Notes: generated by a model from the letters alone, not told the origin. Shown: positions 8,680-19,175, counted from the first letter of the stretch. The stretch is DNA of 64,000 nucleotides from Pleurocapsa sp. PCC 7319 (GCF_000332195.1 NZ_KB235922.1:2008211-2072210); one strand, 5' to 3'. Program-made: numbers and translations.

Positions 8680-10467
8680 ATGGTAAATAATTCCACCATA
8701 GTAAATGTTCTACTTAAGAGATCGGTAAACCAACCAAACCAAACTGCCTATACTTTTCTAGCCGACGGCGAAAATGAATCGGGTAGCTGTACTTATCAAG
8801 AATTGGATCTACAGGCACGGGCGATCGCGGTTCAACTATTAACCAAAGTCAAACCAGGCGATCGTGCTTTATTGGTTTATCCCTACACTGCCGGATTAGA
8901 ATTTATTGCTAGCTTTTTAGGTTGTCTTTATGCTGGAGTTATTGCCGTCACCGACTACCCTCGACAACATATTAAATCTCTCAATCAATATCAAGATCGG
9001 ATTATCGATTGTCAAGCAGCGATCGCATTAACCACTCAAGAATTTGCGGATCGGGTCAAGGGACAGTTTATTGCCAACCCAAGTATGGCTCTAAAACTGA
9101 AAGCATTACCTTGGATTGCCAGTGATCGAGTTGATCTAGATTTAGCTGCCAAGTGGCAACAGCCAAATATTACGAGTAATACTTTAGCCTATTTACAATA
9201 CACTTCTGGTTCTACAGGACAGCCCAAAGGAGTGATGATAACCCATGGCAATGTACTACACAACTCAGAAGTAATTTATCAATCTTTTGGACACCACGAT
9301 CGGACGAAAATTTTGATGTGGTTGCCAATGTTTCATGATATGGGGCTAGTTGGTGGGGTCATGCAGCCTTTGTATACAGGTTTACCCGCAGTTTTAATGT
9401 CCCCGATCGCCCTAGCACAAAAGCCTTTTCTTTGGTTACAAGCAATGTCTCGTTACCAAATTACCACTAGTGGTGGACCTAACTTTGCCTACGATTTGCT
9501 GTGTCAAAAAGTTACTGATGAACAAAGAGCTAGTCTGGATTTAAGCAATTGGGAGGTAGCTTTTGCTGGTGCTGAACCAGTACGGGCAGAAACTTTAGCC
9601 AAATTTGTAGAACTATATCAGCCCTGCGGGTTTAGAAAAGAAGCTTTTTATCCCTGCTATGGCATGGCTGAGGCGACATTATTTATTACAGGAGGAAATG
9701 CCCGAAAACAACCTATCATTACCCATATAGATAAAACAGCCTTGACTGAAGATCAAGTTGTCAGCGTAACTCCAGACCATCCCAACGCTAAAGCTGTGGT
9801 TAGTTGTGGCTATTCTTGGTTGGGAGACGAAATTATTATTGTCGATCCAGAAACTAAAACTCTTTGCGATGGCGTTGGGGAAATTTGGACAGTAGGTAAA
9901 GGTATTGCTCTAGGCTATTGGCAAAGGGATGAACAGACTAAAAACACTTTTCAAGCTACTTTAGCTAATAATCCTGACCAAACTTATCTTCGCACGGGGG
10001 ATCTAGGCTTTATTAAAGATGGAGAACTTTATATTACGGGGCGCATCAAAGATATGATGATTCTCTGGGGACGTAATCATTATCCCCAACACATTGAAGA
10101 AACTGTCGAAAGTTGTCATCCTGCCTTACGTCCCAATCATGGTGCTGCCTTCAGTATAGAAGTGAATGGAGAAGAACAACTTGTAATTGCTCACGAGATT
10201 AATCGTACTGACCTCCGCAATCTTAACGCTGAAGAAGTGATTGGCGCAATTCGTCTTGCTGTTGGTGAACAAAACCTTGCCAATGTCTTTGCTGTAGCGC
10301 TACTTAAAACTGGTAGCATCCCCAAAACTTCTAGCGGAAAAATCCAACGTCGCGCCTGTCAGAGTATGTTCCTCGATGGCAGTTTAAATACAGTGGCACA
10401 CTGGCAACAGTCAGAAATCCCTGATACTGATATTACTGATTTGGCGGGACAGTTTTTTAGTGATTAA
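8680..10467 (+). CDS. Fatty-acyl-AMP ligase (FAAL) of the acyl-adenylate-forming superfamily
   Basis: A 595-residue ANL-superfamily enzyme that activates a fatty acid as acyl-AMP. Motifs in order are YTSGSTGQPKGVMITHGN (A3), LPMFHDMGLVGGVMQPL, the FAAL-typical PCYGMAEATLFITGG, YLRTGDLGF (A7), GRIKDMMILWGRNHYPQHIE (A8) and the catalytic lysine region PKTSSGKIQRR. The HDMGLVGG and RNHYPQ segments favour FAAL over acyl-CoA synthetase. The frame stays open upstream to 8518, but that stretch overlaps the divergent ino1 gene and is not homologous, so the ATG at 8680 (MVNNSTIVN) is chosen. No acyl carrier protein gene is adjacent. Confidence 0.9.
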   Translation: MVNNSTIVNVLLKRSVNQPNQTAYTFLADGENESGSCTYQELDLQARAIAVQLLTKVKPGDRALLVYPYTAGLEFIASFLGCLYAGVIAVTDYPRQHIKSLNQYQDRIIDCQAAIALTTQEFADRVKGQFIANPSMALKLKALPWIASDRVDLDLAAKWQQPNITSNTLAYLQYTSGSTGQPKGVMITHGNVLHNSEVIYQSFGHHDRTKILMWLPMFHDMGLVGGVMQPLYTGLPAVLMSPIALAQKPFLWLQAMSRYQITTSGGPNFAYDLLCQKVTDEQRASLDLSNWEVAFAGAEPVRAETLAKFVELYQPCGFRKEAFYPCYGMAEATLFITGGNARKQPIITHIDKTALTEDQVVSVTPDHPNAKAVVSCGYSWLGDEIIIVDPETKTLCDGVGEIWTVGKGIALGYWQRDEQTKNTFQATLANNPDQTYLRTGDLGFIKDGELYITGRIKDMMILWGRNHYPQHIEETVESCHPALRPNHGAAFSIEVNGEEQLVIAHEINRTDLRNLNAEEVIGAIRLAVGEQNLANVFAVALLKTGSIPKTSSGKIQRRACQSMFLDGSLNTVAHWQQSEIPDTDITDLAGQFFSD

Positions 10468-10534
10468 TTTGGCGATTAGATTAATTGTTAGTTAGAGCGG
10501 CTTTATACATAATTGCTGAATTAAAACCTGAAAA

Positions 10535-11020
10535 ATGACTATGCAAAAAGAGACAAATATTCGACCTGTCAGGCAAAATGATCTACCCGCTTTAAAAACA
10601 GTAATTAAAGCTAATGACTTGTTTCCTCCAGATATGCTGGATGAGATGATAGCGGGCTATTTTCATAAGGAAGATATCAATGAGTTTTGGTTGACTTACG
10701 AAAATGAGAAGCCTGTGGCGATCGCCTACTACGCCCCAGAGAAAATGACCGAGGGAACTTGGAATTTATATTTGATTGCTGTCCATCCTGACTACCAAGG
10801 ACAAGGTGTTGGCACTGCCATGATGAATTATATTGAGGAGGTTTTAGCAAAGCGAGGAGAGCGAGTTTTGCTAGTAGAAACTTCTGGGTTAGCCAGTTTT
10901 GAGGATACTCGCAAGTTTTATCGTAAATGCGGTTATGAAGAGGAAGCGCGAATTCGCGAATTTTATCAAGCGGGAGAAGATAAGATTATATTTCGTAAAT
11001 CTTTGATCGATAATCACTAA
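10535..11020 (+). CDS. GNAT family N-acetyltransferase
   Basis: A 161-residue protein with the GNAT fold. The acetyl-CoA binding loop is in LYLIAVHPDYQGQGVGTAMM near residues 78-97 (Q-x-x-G-x-G), followed by YIEEVLAKRG and the FYRKCGYEEEARI C-terminal pattern. The substrate is unknown. It sits 67 bp after the FAAL gene and 15 bp before a CarS-like membrane protein, so the three are probably co-transcribed. The start may be the first ATG or the one two codons later. Confidence 0.88.
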   Translation: MTMQKETNIRPVRQNDLPALKTVIKANDLFPPDMLDEMIAGYFHKEDINEFWLTYENEKPVAIAYYAPEKMTEGTWNLYLIAVHPDYQGQGVGTAMMNYIEEVLAKRGERVLLVETSGLASFEDTRKFYRKCGYEEEARIREFYQAGEDKIIFRKSLIDNH

Positions 11021-11035
11021 TATTTTGAGCTACTG

Positions 11036-11584
11036 ATGGATTGGATACAGTTTTTTATCCCAGATACTTTAAATTTACTTTGGCTAGCAATAGGTTTATT
11101 TTTAGCTGGTGTAATTGAAGCTTTTTTATGGAAAACTAGTGTTTTTCAATTATTAAATATTCCCATTCAAACTCAATGGTTTGGAGCGAATAAAAAGTGG
11201 CGTGGATTAGTTAGCTTACCCTTAGCTATGGTCGCCAGCGTTTTCCTATTACAGTTGCTTGAAAAATTGCTGCCGAGATTATCTCAAGATGTAATTTTAT
11301 TTTCTAATTTTAATCTTTTAGAATTTGGCTTATTAGTAGGACTTATTTTTAACCTCTCAGAATTACCAAATTCCTTTGTCAAACGTCGCTTAGATATTCC
11401 CCCTGGAGATGAAAGCAGCAAAATTTTTTATTTCATTGATCATATGGATTCAACCTATGGAGTGTTGCTTCTTTGGTATTTCTATTTTCACTTTCCCTTA
11501 CACTTTATAATTACTGGTTTAGTTGTTACGCCATTATTATTCATGGGCGCGACAGAATTGCGTAAAAAACTAGGATTAAAGTGA
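11036..11584 (+). CDS. CDP-archaeol synthase (CarS)-like membrane cytidylyltransferase
   Basis: A 182-residue, multi-pass membrane protein. NKKWRGLVSLPLAM resembles the GxxKxxRG region, and ELPNSFVKRRLDIPPGD followed by IDHMDSTYG matches the C-terminal signature of CdsA/CarS enzymes, which transfer CMP from CTP to a lipid phosphate and use aspartates to hold magnesium. The CarS (DUF46) branch is best known from archaea, with bacterial homologues of mostly unknown substrate. The link with FAAL and GNAT suggests a modified-lipid pathway. The exact lipid is unknown. Confidence 0.72.
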   Translation: MDWIQFFIPDTLNLLWLAIGLFLAGVIEAFLWKTSVFQLLNIPIQTQWFGANKKWRGLVSLPLAMVASVFLLQLLEKLLPRLSQDVILFSNFNLLEFGLLVGLIFNLSELPNSFVKRRLDIPPGDESSKIFYFIDHMDSTYGVLLLWYFYFHFPLHFIITGLVVTPLLFMGATELRKKLGLK

Positions 11585-11737
11585 ATTCGGAGTTCGGAAT
11601 TCGGAGTTCGGAGTTATGATTTTTTCCAAGAGATAATCAGAGATTAAGACATCTAAAAACCGATGAATTTCTGAGTTTTTAGTTTTGTCTAACTCACGTA
11701 ACTTAGCCCTCAGACATCCGTTGTCAACTATTACCAT
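11576..11737 (-). pseudogene. Possible small ORF or gene remnant
   Basis: A 53-codon frame begins MVIVDNGCLRAKLREL and continues with HRFLDVLISDYLLEKI, a protein-like composition, then runs into GAACTCC-type repeat DNA and overlaps the end of the CarS-like gene. In-frame codons upstream of the ATG also look coding (KEVFLEERGFKPR) before a stop in repeat DNA. It therefore looks like the relic of a longer gene trapped between repeats. No family recognised. Confidence 0.35.
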
Positions 11738-11960
11738 CGTTCTGGGTTTAAAGCCTCTTTCTTCTAGGAAGACTTCTTTTAGTAATTAGTAATTAGTAAT
11801 TAGTAGTCAATTTGAACTAAAAACTAAAAACTAAAAACTAAAAACTAAAAACCAGAATCACCGACTCTTTAGGGCGGTGAGGAGTCAAAAAGATATTGAT
11901 CCAAAGCTGATAACTTAGAGCTTAGAGCTTAAAGCTTAGAGCTATTTAAAACTGCTAGAT
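11582..11960. repeat. Cluster of short tandem repeats
   Basis: Several simple repeats lie in one 430-bp spacer: GGAGTTC/GGAATTC heptamers (11586-11615), AGTAATT units (about 11779-11803), AACTAAA-type octamers (about 11816-11850) and AGCTTAGAG/AGCTTAAAG units (about 11925-11942). A GACTC...GAGTC inverted repeat with GGCGGTGAGGAGTC lies near 11860-11888; a related TGACTCCTCACC sequence is found at 37125. Confidence 0.7.
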
Positions 11961-12014
11961 ATGCATCTAAGTTGCTATGATCGTAGACTGAGATTAAATT
12001 GACGATAAAGCCCT

Positions 12015-12977
12015 GTGGAAATAACTTTTTTAGGTACCAGTTCTGGAGTTCCAACGCGATCGCGTAATGTATCTAGTGTAGCTCTCCGACTTCCCCAACG
12101 CGCTGAAGTGTGGCTATTGGATTGCGGTGAGGGAACACAGCATCAACTACAGCGAAGCGACATTAAAAGTTCTCAAATTCGGCGCATTTTTGTTACCCAT
12201 ATGCACGGCGACCATACTTTTGGCTTAATGGGGTTAATAGCTAGCTGTGGTTTAGCTGGTAGTGGTCAACCAATCGATATCTACGGTCCTGAAGGTTTAA
12301 AAGAGTATCTCCAGACTACAGCCAAATACTCCTATATCAATTTTGGTTCTCGGTTAAATATTCATACAGTTAAACCAGGATTAGTCTATGAAGACAATGA
12401 ATTTAGTGTTAGCTGTCAGCTGCTAAAACACCGTGTACCTGCTCACGGCTATCGCATTGTCGAGAAAAATCGTCCTGGGATGTTTAATCTAGACAAAGCA
12501 AAAGCCTTGGGAATTCGCCCAGGTCCTATTTACGGTCAACTCAAACAAGGTTTAGTAGTTACTCTAGATGATGGTCGTAAGATCAGCGGTAAGGATCTTT
12601 GCGGTAAGCCAGAAATAGGACGTAAAGTAGTTTACTGTACTGATACAGTATTTTGTGATGCTGCGGTAGAATTAGCCCAGGATGCTGATGTTTTGATTCA
12701 TGAAGCAACTTTTGCCCACCAAGATGCAGAAATGGCGTTTGAAAAAATGCACTCCACTAGTACGATGGCAGCACAAGTAGCTTTGCTAGCAGGTGTAAAA
12801 AAATTAATCTTGACTCACTTTAGCCCACGTTATGCCTTTGGCAATCCGATTCAGTTAGATGATTTAAAACGAGAAGCACGAGCAATTTTTCCCAATACCA
12901 AGTTGGCTTATGATTTTTATTCCTATGAAGTTCCCAGACGTAGAGAGGCAAAAGAAAAAGTTAAAGTAGCAAATTAA
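12015..12977 (+). CDS. rnz: Ribonuclease Z (tRNA 3' processing endonuclease)
   Basis: A 320-residue metallo-beta-lactamase-fold nuclease that trims tRNA 3' ends. The zinc motif THMHGDH is at residues 61-67, further ligands are seen in CTDT (Asp) and LTHFSPRY (His), and the HEATF/HSTS motif region is present. The start is GTG at 12015, giving the family-typical N-terminus MEITFLGTSSG; no better ATG exists upstream in frame. Length is normal for the short bacterial form. Confidence 0.95.
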   Translation: MEITFLGTSSGVPTRSRNVSSVALRLPQRAEVWLLDCGEGTQHQLQRSDIKSSQIRRIFVTHMHGDHTFGLMGLIASCGLAGSGQPIDIYGPEGLKEYLQTTAKYSYINFGSRLNIHTVKPGLVYEDNEFSVSCQLLKHRVPAHGYRIVEKNRPGMFNLDKAKALGIRPGPIYGQLKQGLVVTLDDGRKISGKDLCGKPEIGRKVVYCTDTVFCDAAVELAQDADVLIHEATFAHQDAEMAFEKMHSTSTMAAQVALLAGVKKLILTHFSPRYAFGNPIQLDDLKREARAIFPNTKLAYDFYSYEVPRRREAKEKVKVAN

Positions 12978-13125
12978 GAATATCAATAAATATCTCTAAA
13001 CTACGACTAACTAAGCAAATGGTAGAATTATTACAAGTTATTAAAGATAGTTTTCTAACTGGGCAATCAAAACTTAGAGAACAATTATTAAATAGATAAA
13101 ATACTGATAAATCATAAAAATTACT

Positions 13126-15972
13126 ATGCTAAAGAGACTGCTGGGCGATCCTAATGCACGCAAACTAAAGAAATTCCAGCCCTTGGTGGCAGAAATCAAC
13201 CTCATTGAAGAGGAGATCAAGGACTTATCTGATGATGATTTAAAAGCCAAGACGCTAGAATTTCGAGAGCAGATTGCTAAGGCGAGAAATGATGAAGAAA
13301 TCAAAGAAATTCTTGAGGATCTTTTGCCTGAAGCTTTTGCTGTAGTTAGAGAAGCTGCTATTCGTGTTTTGGGGATGCGTCACTACGACGTGCAGTTGCT
13401 TGGAGGCATAGTTCTACACAAAGGACAAATCGCCGAGATGAAAACGGGTGAAGGTAAAACCCTGGTGTGTACTCTTCCAGCATATCTTAATGGTTTGACA
13501 GGTAAAGGAGTTCACGTTGTCACGGTAAATGACTATTTGGCAAGAAGAGATGCCGAGTGGATGGGACAAGTCCATCGTTTCTTGGGTTTGACTGTAGGAC
13601 TAATCCAATCGGGGATGAGTCCTGCTGAAAGAAAGAAAAATTATGCCTGTGATATTACTTACACCACTAACAGTGAGTTGGGTTTTGATTTTTTAAGGGA
13701 TAATATGGCTGTGTCTATGGAAGAAGTAGTGCAGCGTCCTTTTAACTACTGCGTAATTGATGAAGTAGATTCGGTATTAATTGACGAAGCGAGGACTCCC
13801 CTTATCATTTCCGGGCAGGTAGAGCGTCCTACGGAGAAATATCTTCAGGCAGCACAGATAGCCGCTCAGTTAATAAGGCAAGATGAAGACTACGATGAAG
13901 AAGTTAGCGGTGATGAAGGTATCGGCGACTATGAAGTAGATGAAAAAGCTCGCAATATTTTAATGACTGATGAAGGCTTTGCTCGTGCCGAAGAACTTTT
14001 AGGAGTAAGCGATTTATACGATCCGGAAAATCCTTGGGCACACTATATCTCCAACGCAATTAAAGCCAAAGAACTCTTTACCAAAGATGTGAACTATATG
14101 GTACGTAATGACGAGATTGTAATCGTCGATGAGTTTACGGGTAGGGTTCTGGCAGGAAGGCGCTGGAGTGATGGCTTGCATCAGGCAATTGAAGCTAAAG
14201 AAGAAGTGCCGATTCAAAAAGAGACTCAAACTTTGGCTAGTATTACCTATCAAAACTTCTTTTTGCTTTATCCTACCTTAGCCGGGATGACTGGTACGGC
14301 TAAGACTGAAGAAACTGAATTTGAAAAGGTTTATAACCTGCAAGTCACCATTATTCCCACTAATTTACCTTCCAGACGAGCCGATCTTTCTGATGTGGTT
14401 TATAAAAAGGAAATTGGTAAATGGCAGGCTGTAGCAGAAGATTGCTCTAATATGCACGAAAAAGGTCGTCCTGTTTTGGTTGGTACAACTAGTGTAGAAA
14501 AATCTGAGTTAATCTCTCAACTGTTGCAGCAAAAAGGCATTGAACATAACCTACTCAATGCTAAACCCGAAAATGTGGAACGGGAATCAGAAATTGTAGC
14601 TCAAGCTGGTCGAAAAACTGCTGTCACCATCGCCACTAACATGGCAGGGCGAGGAACAGATATTATCTTGGGTGGTAATGCCGATTATATGGCACGTTTA
14701 AAAGTGCGTGAATATTTGATGCCTAAAATAGTAGCCCCCGAGGATGATAGTCTCATGGCAAATGTCCCAGGAATTGACATGAGCAAAAACTCTGCTAAAG
14801 GTTTTGCTCCCGATGGCAGTGGCAAGAAAGTTAAAACCTGGAAAGCATCTCCTCAAATCTTTCCCACAGAACTATCGTCTGAAGCAGAAAATATGCTCAA
14901 GGAAACGGTTAAATTTGCCGTACAGCAATACGGAGAACAAAGTTTACCTGAACTAGAAGCCGAGGAAAAAATTGCCGTGGCAGCCGAAAATGCGCCAGTA
15001 GACGATCCTGTTCTACAAAAATTGCGCGAAGTTTACAAAGTAATTCGTAAAGAGTACGATAAATTCACGGACGCTGAACATGAAGAAGTGATTGCTAACG
15101 GTGGACTGCACGTTATTGGTACAGAACGGCACGAATCCCGTCGGGTAGATAATCAATTGCGAGGTCGGGCAGGTAGACAGGGCGACCCTGGATCGACTAG
15201 ATTTTTCCTCAGCTTACAAGATAATCTTTTGCGAATCTTTGGTGGCGATCGCGTGGAAAAATTAATGAATATGATGCGGGTTGAAGACGATATGCCCATT
15301 GAGTCGAAAATGCTCACCAACTCCCTGGAAGGGGCGCAAAAGAAAGTGGAAACTTTCTACTACGATACTCGTAAACAAGTCTTTGAATATGACGAGGTAA
15401 TGAATAACCAACGTCGTGCTATCTATGCTGAACGTCGTCGGGTATTAGAGGGTTTAGACCTCAAAGAGCAGGTAATTCAATATGCCGAAAAAACTATGGG
15501 AGAGATTGTTGATGCCTATGTCAACCCTGAATTACCCCCTGAAGAGTGGAAGCTAGACAAGATGGTGGATAAAGCGAAGGAATTTATCTATCTCCTAGAA
15601 GACGTTGAACCTGTTCATCTCGAAGACATGACTGTCAATGAGATGAAAAACTTCCTCTGCGAAGAAGTCCGTAAAGCTTACGATATCAAGGAAAATCAAA
15701 TCGACAGTATGCAGCCTGGGTTGATGCGTCAGGCAGAAAGGTTCTTTATTCTGCAACAAATTGATACCCTCTGGCGCGAACATTTACAGGCGATGGATGC
15801 TCTGCGAGAGTCAATAGGTTTACGGGGTTATGGACAGAAAGATCCGTTAATCGAATACAAGCAAGAGGGTTATGAAATGTTCTTGGAAATGATGATTGAT
15901 ATTCGTCGTAATGTCGTTTATTCTCTGTTCCAATTCCAACCCCAACCTCAACCACAGCCTCAAGCAGTATAA
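13126..15972 (+). CDS. secA: Preprotein translocase ATPase SecA
   Basis: A 948-residue motor protein that drives export through SecYEG into periplasm and thylakoid lumen. It has the Walker A sequence TGEGKT (residues 107-112), the DEVD box in [16 protein letters not shown], the TMAGRGTDI motif and [12 protein letters not shown], followed by the helical wing and scaffold domains. The C-terminus ends in a PQ-repeat tail and lacks the cysteine-rich zinc-binding segment of E. coli SecA, as is usual in cyanobacteria. Single gene, no obvious operon. Confidence 0.97.
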   Translation: MLKRLLGDPNARKLKKFQPLVAEINLIEEEIKDLSDDDLKAKTLEFREQIAKARNDEEIKEILEDLLPEAFAVVREAAIRVLGMRHYDVQLLGGIVLHKGQIAEMKTGEGKTLVCTLPAYLNGLTGKGVHVVTVNDYLARRDAEWMGQVHRFLGLTVGLIQSGMSPAERKKNYACDITYTTNSELGFDFLRDNMAVSMEEVVQRPFNYCVIDEVDSVLIDEARTPLIISGQVERPTEKYLQAAQIAAQLIRQDEDYDEEVSGDEGIGDYEVDEKARNILMTDEGFARAEELLGVSDLYDPENPWAHYISNAIKAKELFTKDVNYMVRNDEIVIVDEFTGRVLAGRRWSDGLHQAIEAKEEVPIQKETQTLASITYQNFFLLYPTLAGMTGTAKTEETEFEKVYNLQVTIIPTNLPSRRADLSDVVYKKEIGKWQAVAEDCSNMHEKGRPVLVGTTSVEKSELISQLLQQKGIEHNLLNAKPENVERESEIVAQAGRKTAVTIATNMAGRGTDIILGGNADYMARLKVREYLMPKIVAPEDDSLMANVPGIDMSKNSAKGFAPDGSGKKVKTWKASPQIFPTELSSEAENMLKETVKFAVQQYGEQSLPELEAEEKIAVAAENAPVDDPVLQKLREVYKVIRKEYDKFTDAEHEEVIANGGLHVIGTERHESRRVDNQLRGRAGRQGDPGSTRFFLSLQDNLLRIFGGDRVEKLMNMMRVEDDMPIESKMLTNSLEGAQKKVETFYYDTRKQVFEYDEVMNNQRRAIYAERRRVLEGLDLKEQVIQYAEKTMGEIVDAYVNPELPPEEWKLDKMVDKAKEFIYLLEDVEPVHLEDMTVNEMKNFLCEEVRKAYDIKENQIDSMQPGLMRQAERFFILQQIDTLWREHLQAMDALRESIGLRGYGQKDPLIEYKQEGYEMFLEMMIDIRRNVVYSLFQFQPQPQPQPQAV

Positions 15973-16074
15973 AACGAGGGATGAGGAATATGAACAAATA
16001 GACTAGGTGTAATTAATAAATCTGAACATCGCTGTACTTTGTTGGTAATTGATCCTTCAAAACTATATTTGTCT

Positions 16075-16296
16075 CTGGGGGAACTTTCCCCCAGACCCTC
16101 CTCGCGCATTCCCTTGCCCAGATAACGCTCCTGGGTAAACGCCTGACGGTGGCGCTGTGAGACAGTCCGTTGGCGGGGTACGATGCGGCCATACGCTTGG
16201 CCTTTGTCCCGCTTGAAGGAACTGTTGAACCCTTTAGGGGGTCGCTCGTCTTCGTAACTAAAGTTCAGTCAAGATATCTGCCTTGCTAGTTAATTA
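16075..16296. repeat. Dispersed repeat element with conserved ends, copy A
   Basis: It begins CTGGGGGAACTTTCCCCCA and ends with CTTCGTAACT, AAGTTCAGTCAAGATATCT and TTGCTAGTTAATT. The same two ends bound a shorter element at 59091-59216, while the centres differ. The left end is itself a hairpin (GGGGGAA/TTCCCCC). No coding capacity is seen. It fills the space between the convergent secA and cation-efflux genes. Confidence 0.7.
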
Positions 16297-16323
16297 AATT
16301 TAGTTGGTTTGAGTAGTAATTTC

Positions 16324-17274
16324 CTATAATGGTTGCTTGAGATGAGATTCTAAGAGCTGGATATTTTCATATGGCTCTAGCTGAATAGTAGCGTGAACCG
16401 AACCGTACTTCTCCTGAAGTTTATGTTCGACTTTTTCCACAATTTCGTAGGCTGCCTTAATTTCTCGCGGAGCAACAACGAGATGCATCTCAATAAATAT
16501 TTCTTGACCAACAACTCCTCTGGACGTGATGGAATGACAGTTAAGCACCCCATAAACATCCATCACAATGTCCATGATTTCCTTGGCGGGAATGGCGACG
16601 CGATCGCTTAAAAAGGGAATATTTTCACTGATTACTTCCCAGGCACTCCAGAATATCAAACCTGCCACCATAAAAGCTAAAACAACATCTAGCCATAGCA
16701 AACCTAAACGAACTCCTAACATCCCAATTAAGAGAACAACTGTAATCCAAACATCGCTCAAGGTGTGTTTAGCATCAGCTTGCAATAGCCTACTATCAAG
16801 ATCTTTACCTCTTTTAGCTTCGTACAAAGCAACGATAATATTAATGATCAACACGCCAATCATCATCATTAAATTAAGATTGCTTACTGTCAGAGATTCT
16901 GGATCCAAGGGAACAAAAAGACGTTTTAAAGCTGAACCAAAGATTTCAGTTCCAGCTACAATCAAGAAGCCGGCAACACCCAATGCACCCAAAGACTCAA
17001 ACTTAGAATGTCCGTAGGGATGATCCCAATCTGGTTTCGGGTTGGCAAGACGCATCGCAATTAAACCCAAAACATTGCTAGCACTGTCTGAAAGTGAGTG
17101 CAGGGCATCAGCCAACAAGCTGAGAGAACCCATTGCCAAACCTAGGCTAAATTTTGTTTCCAATACCAGCAAATTCAAGCCCAATGTTATGTACAGAACA
17201 TTTTGAATTGAATTTTGCCTTTGAGCTAGTCGCTCATCGAATTGTACCTGAAAGTCGCTCATCATCTTAGCCAA
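16324..17274 (-). CDS. Cation diffusion facilitator family transporter
   Basis: A 316-residue CDF protein exporting divalent metal ions (Zn, Fe, Co or Mn) in exchange for protons. Six membrane segments are followed by a cytosolic domain (residues about 220-310). Metal-site signatures are DALHSLSDS in helix 2 and DAKHTLSDV in helix 5, with the DHPYGHSKFE loop. The HxxxD pattern at both sites is usual for the Zn/Fe-type branch, but the metal cannot be assigned with confidence. Confidence 0.92.
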   Translation of the reverse strand: MAKMMSDFQVQFDERLAQRQNSIQNVLYITLGLNLLVLETKFSLGLAMGSLSLLADALHSLSDSASNVLGLIAMRLANPKPDWDHPYGHSKFESLGALGVAGFLIVAGTEIFGSALKRLFVPLDPESLTVSNLNLMMMIGVLIINIIVALYEAKRGKDLDSRLLQADAKHTLSDVWITVVLLIGMLGVRLGLLWLDVVLAFMVAGLIFWSAWEVISENIPFLSDRVAIPAKEIMDIVMDVYGVLNCHSITSRGVVGQEIFIEMHLVVAPREIKAAYEIVEKVEHKLQEKYGSVHATIQLEPYENIQLLESHLKQPL

Positions 17275-17346
17275 GTTTGTATAGCTCAGTTTCTAATTTT
17301 ACTAGTAAATATTGGGATTTTCCATGTTATTTAAGTGATCTTAAAA

Positions 17347-18177
17347 TCAGGAACGACCATTTCTATAGTTTGACTCCAGGGGAGAAGATACCCAACTAGC
17401 CGCACTTATTTCTACTTTTGCCTTTAGAATAGCCAATACTTGTTGTATTTTGATTGAACCGGTGTTGTTATTATCAGAGACTAGATTAACCTCAATTTCA
17501 ACTTCGGGAAAAATTTTGTTATTATTGGCAAACTTTTTACTACTGATACCAGTGGGGATTAATTTCTCTTCTTTGAGTAATTGAACTAACATAGCCAATA
17601 CCTCAATTTCTTTTTCTGCGGGGCAAATTACTTGGCAATAATACCGAACTTCATTGTAAGTAGTTGGTATTGATTGTTCAATTACCTCTATTTTGGGCTT
17701 GGTCGTTATGCTAGATGCTGCTGCATCATTGTTTTTTTTGCTTATTTCTTCTTTTGTTATGTCTTCTTCTATGTTGGGGATAAATTCTTTTTCGGCTGTT
17801 TCAAACAGCAAATTAGCGAAAACTAACGCTAGCCCACCACAATAAGCAGGGAGAAAATAACCGAAACCTACTAGAGAACCTACCGCTCCTGCACACCATA
17901 ATTTGAATACTTGATTAATACTTTGAGGATCAGTTTGTTTTTGCCAAACAATACCTGCACTAACAATACTGATGCCAATAATCAACTGAGAGGAAAATAT
18001 AGTTTCTGAGTTCAAGCTGGCGAGTATAGCAAACAAAGCTGCTCCCACTGCTATTTGAGTGTTAGATTTAATGAATTTTCTGGTGAGATACCATCTTTTT
18101 TCGATCGCAATGGCACTGCCGAGAATAAAAGCAAATAATAGACGTACTGCTATCTCTTGCCAGCTTATGGTGTCCAT
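17347..18177 (-). CDS. MgtC/SapB family membrane protein with long C-terminal domain
   Basis: Residues 1 to about 130 show the MgtC/SapB pattern: RLLFAFILGSAIAIEKRW, NTQIAVGAALFAILAS, GISIVSAGIVW and LWCAGAVGSLVGFGYFLP. A 60-residue polar linker follows and then an alpha/beta C-terminal domain (from RYYCQVICPAEKEIEVLAMLV) resembling the ACT-like tail of MgtC proteins. The family influences magnesium homeostasis and ATP-synthase activity in other bacteria; the role here is unknown. It lies 72 bp upstream (on the minus strand) of the cation transporter, with which it may be co-transcribed. Confidence 0.8.
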   Translation of the reverse strand: MDTISWQEIAVRLLFAFILGSAIAIEKRWYLTRKFIKSNTQIAVGAALFAILASLNSETIFSSQLIIGISIVSAGIVWQKQTDPQSINQVFKLWCAGAVGSLVGFGYFLPAYCGGLALVFANLLFETAEKEFIPNIEEDITKEEISKKNNDAAASSITTKPKIEVIEQSIPTTYNEVRYYCQVICPAEKEIEVLAMLVQLLKEEKLIPTGISSKKFANNNKIFPEVEIEVNLVSDNNNTGSIKIQQVLAILKAKVEISAASWVSSPLESNYRNGRS

Positions 18178-18515
18178 GAGATTATGTCAGAGTTCCTCTA
18201 ATTATGTTTAAACTAATTAATAAGAGATTGTCCTCAGGCTTTTCAGAGTATTGATCCCCAAAAACAAGAATTGATCCCCAACTTGCAAGTTGCTTCTCTA
18301 ATATCCTATCCTTGTTACAATCAGATAGCAATAAGCAGTGATAATTGACTATAGATAAGTAAATTCTAAGCTGTAAGCCATAAGCTCTAAGCTTTTTGGG
18401 CTCATTTTTCCGCCAACTTCGTTATGATTTAACGTAAATCATGGTTTTTCGCTCAACTGCACCAGAAGTGTTTCAGCTTATCTCGAATTCAGGTTAATTT
18501 ACCTTAGGCGTATAA
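18178..18515. other. Intergenic with small repeats
   Basis: ATTGATCCCCAA occurs twice (18249-18282 region) followed by a perfect 14-bp palindrome CAACTTGCAAGTTG (18279-18292). AAGCT-type short repeats lie near 18368-18395. No gene was recognised. Confidence 0.5.
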
Positions 18516-19175
18516 TTATTGCTCTGAAGTAATCTTCACAGAAGGAAACATTTCATTTTCTACAGATTCAGCATAATTATCATACTGATCTATACTCGCT
18601 TGAAAAGTTAAGGTATAGATGCGATCGCCATTGAATATCCAAATTTGCAGATTTTTTAATTCCTCATTATTATCTGGGTTTCTAGCAAAGTAAATTACTT
18701 TATGAGCTGGTTTGTGGTCAAACTGAATCGGACGAGAATCAAGAATTTTAGCTTGAGGTAATTGGGTAATTAAATAAACAGTATTAGTCGTATATTCATC
18801 TAAGGATTTGGATTGAGGAGACTTCTCAACCTTAATGGTTAATTTTGGAACAACCAATAAGGACTCACTTTTTTGGGGCGTAAATTTAGCTATGGTTCCC
18901 CAATCTTGATTTGGTTGATTAAGTTCCCAACTAGAAGGATATTTCATCTCAACCCCATGAGTAGAATGGCGATAGAGTAAAGAGAATTGAGCCCGATCTG
19001 TTTCGTAGTAATCAGTATCTAGTGCTTGATTAAGAGAACTTTCCAAGTGCCAATAATAATATCCGGCTCCCGCAACAACTATTAATAAAGTTCCACTGCC
19101 CAAAATAGTTTTTAAGTTCGACACTTTACTTTTCAACTTAAGACTTAATTCTCTAAACCTAGCGGATCTATTCAT
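18516..19175 (-). CDS. PsbP-like domain membrane-anchored protein
   Basis: A 219-residue protein with one N-terminal membrane segment (LLIVVAGAGYYYWHL, about residues 30-45) and a soluble domain with a PsbP-like pattern: VEMKYPSSWELNQPN, KLTIKVEKSPQSKSLDEYT and KVIYFARN followed by RIYTLTFQAS. The C-terminal half is related in layout to the extracytoplasmic domain of the kinase at 29750 (VDYPQGWSRVDQ, KYVIYQGKD, QIYSIIYTA). Function is unknown. It may sit on the outer face of the plasma or thylakoid membrane. Confidence 0.7.
   Translation of the reverse strand: MNRSARFRELSLKLKSKVSNLKTILGSGTLLIVVAGAGYYYWHLESSLNQALDTDYYETDRAQFSLLYRHSTHGVEMKYPSSWELNQPNQDWGTIAKFTPQKSESLLVVPKLTIKVEKSPQSKSLDEYTTNTVYLITQLPQAKILDSRPIQFDHKPAHKVIYFARNPDNNEELKNLQIWIFNGDRIYTLTFQASIDQYDNYAESVENEMFPSVKITSEQ

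Noticed and set aside
16568-17017. 149-codon ORF antisense to the cation transporter
   Set aside because: It lies wholly within a well-supported gene, in a frame with low-complexity Ile/Thr/Lys composition, so it is a shadow.
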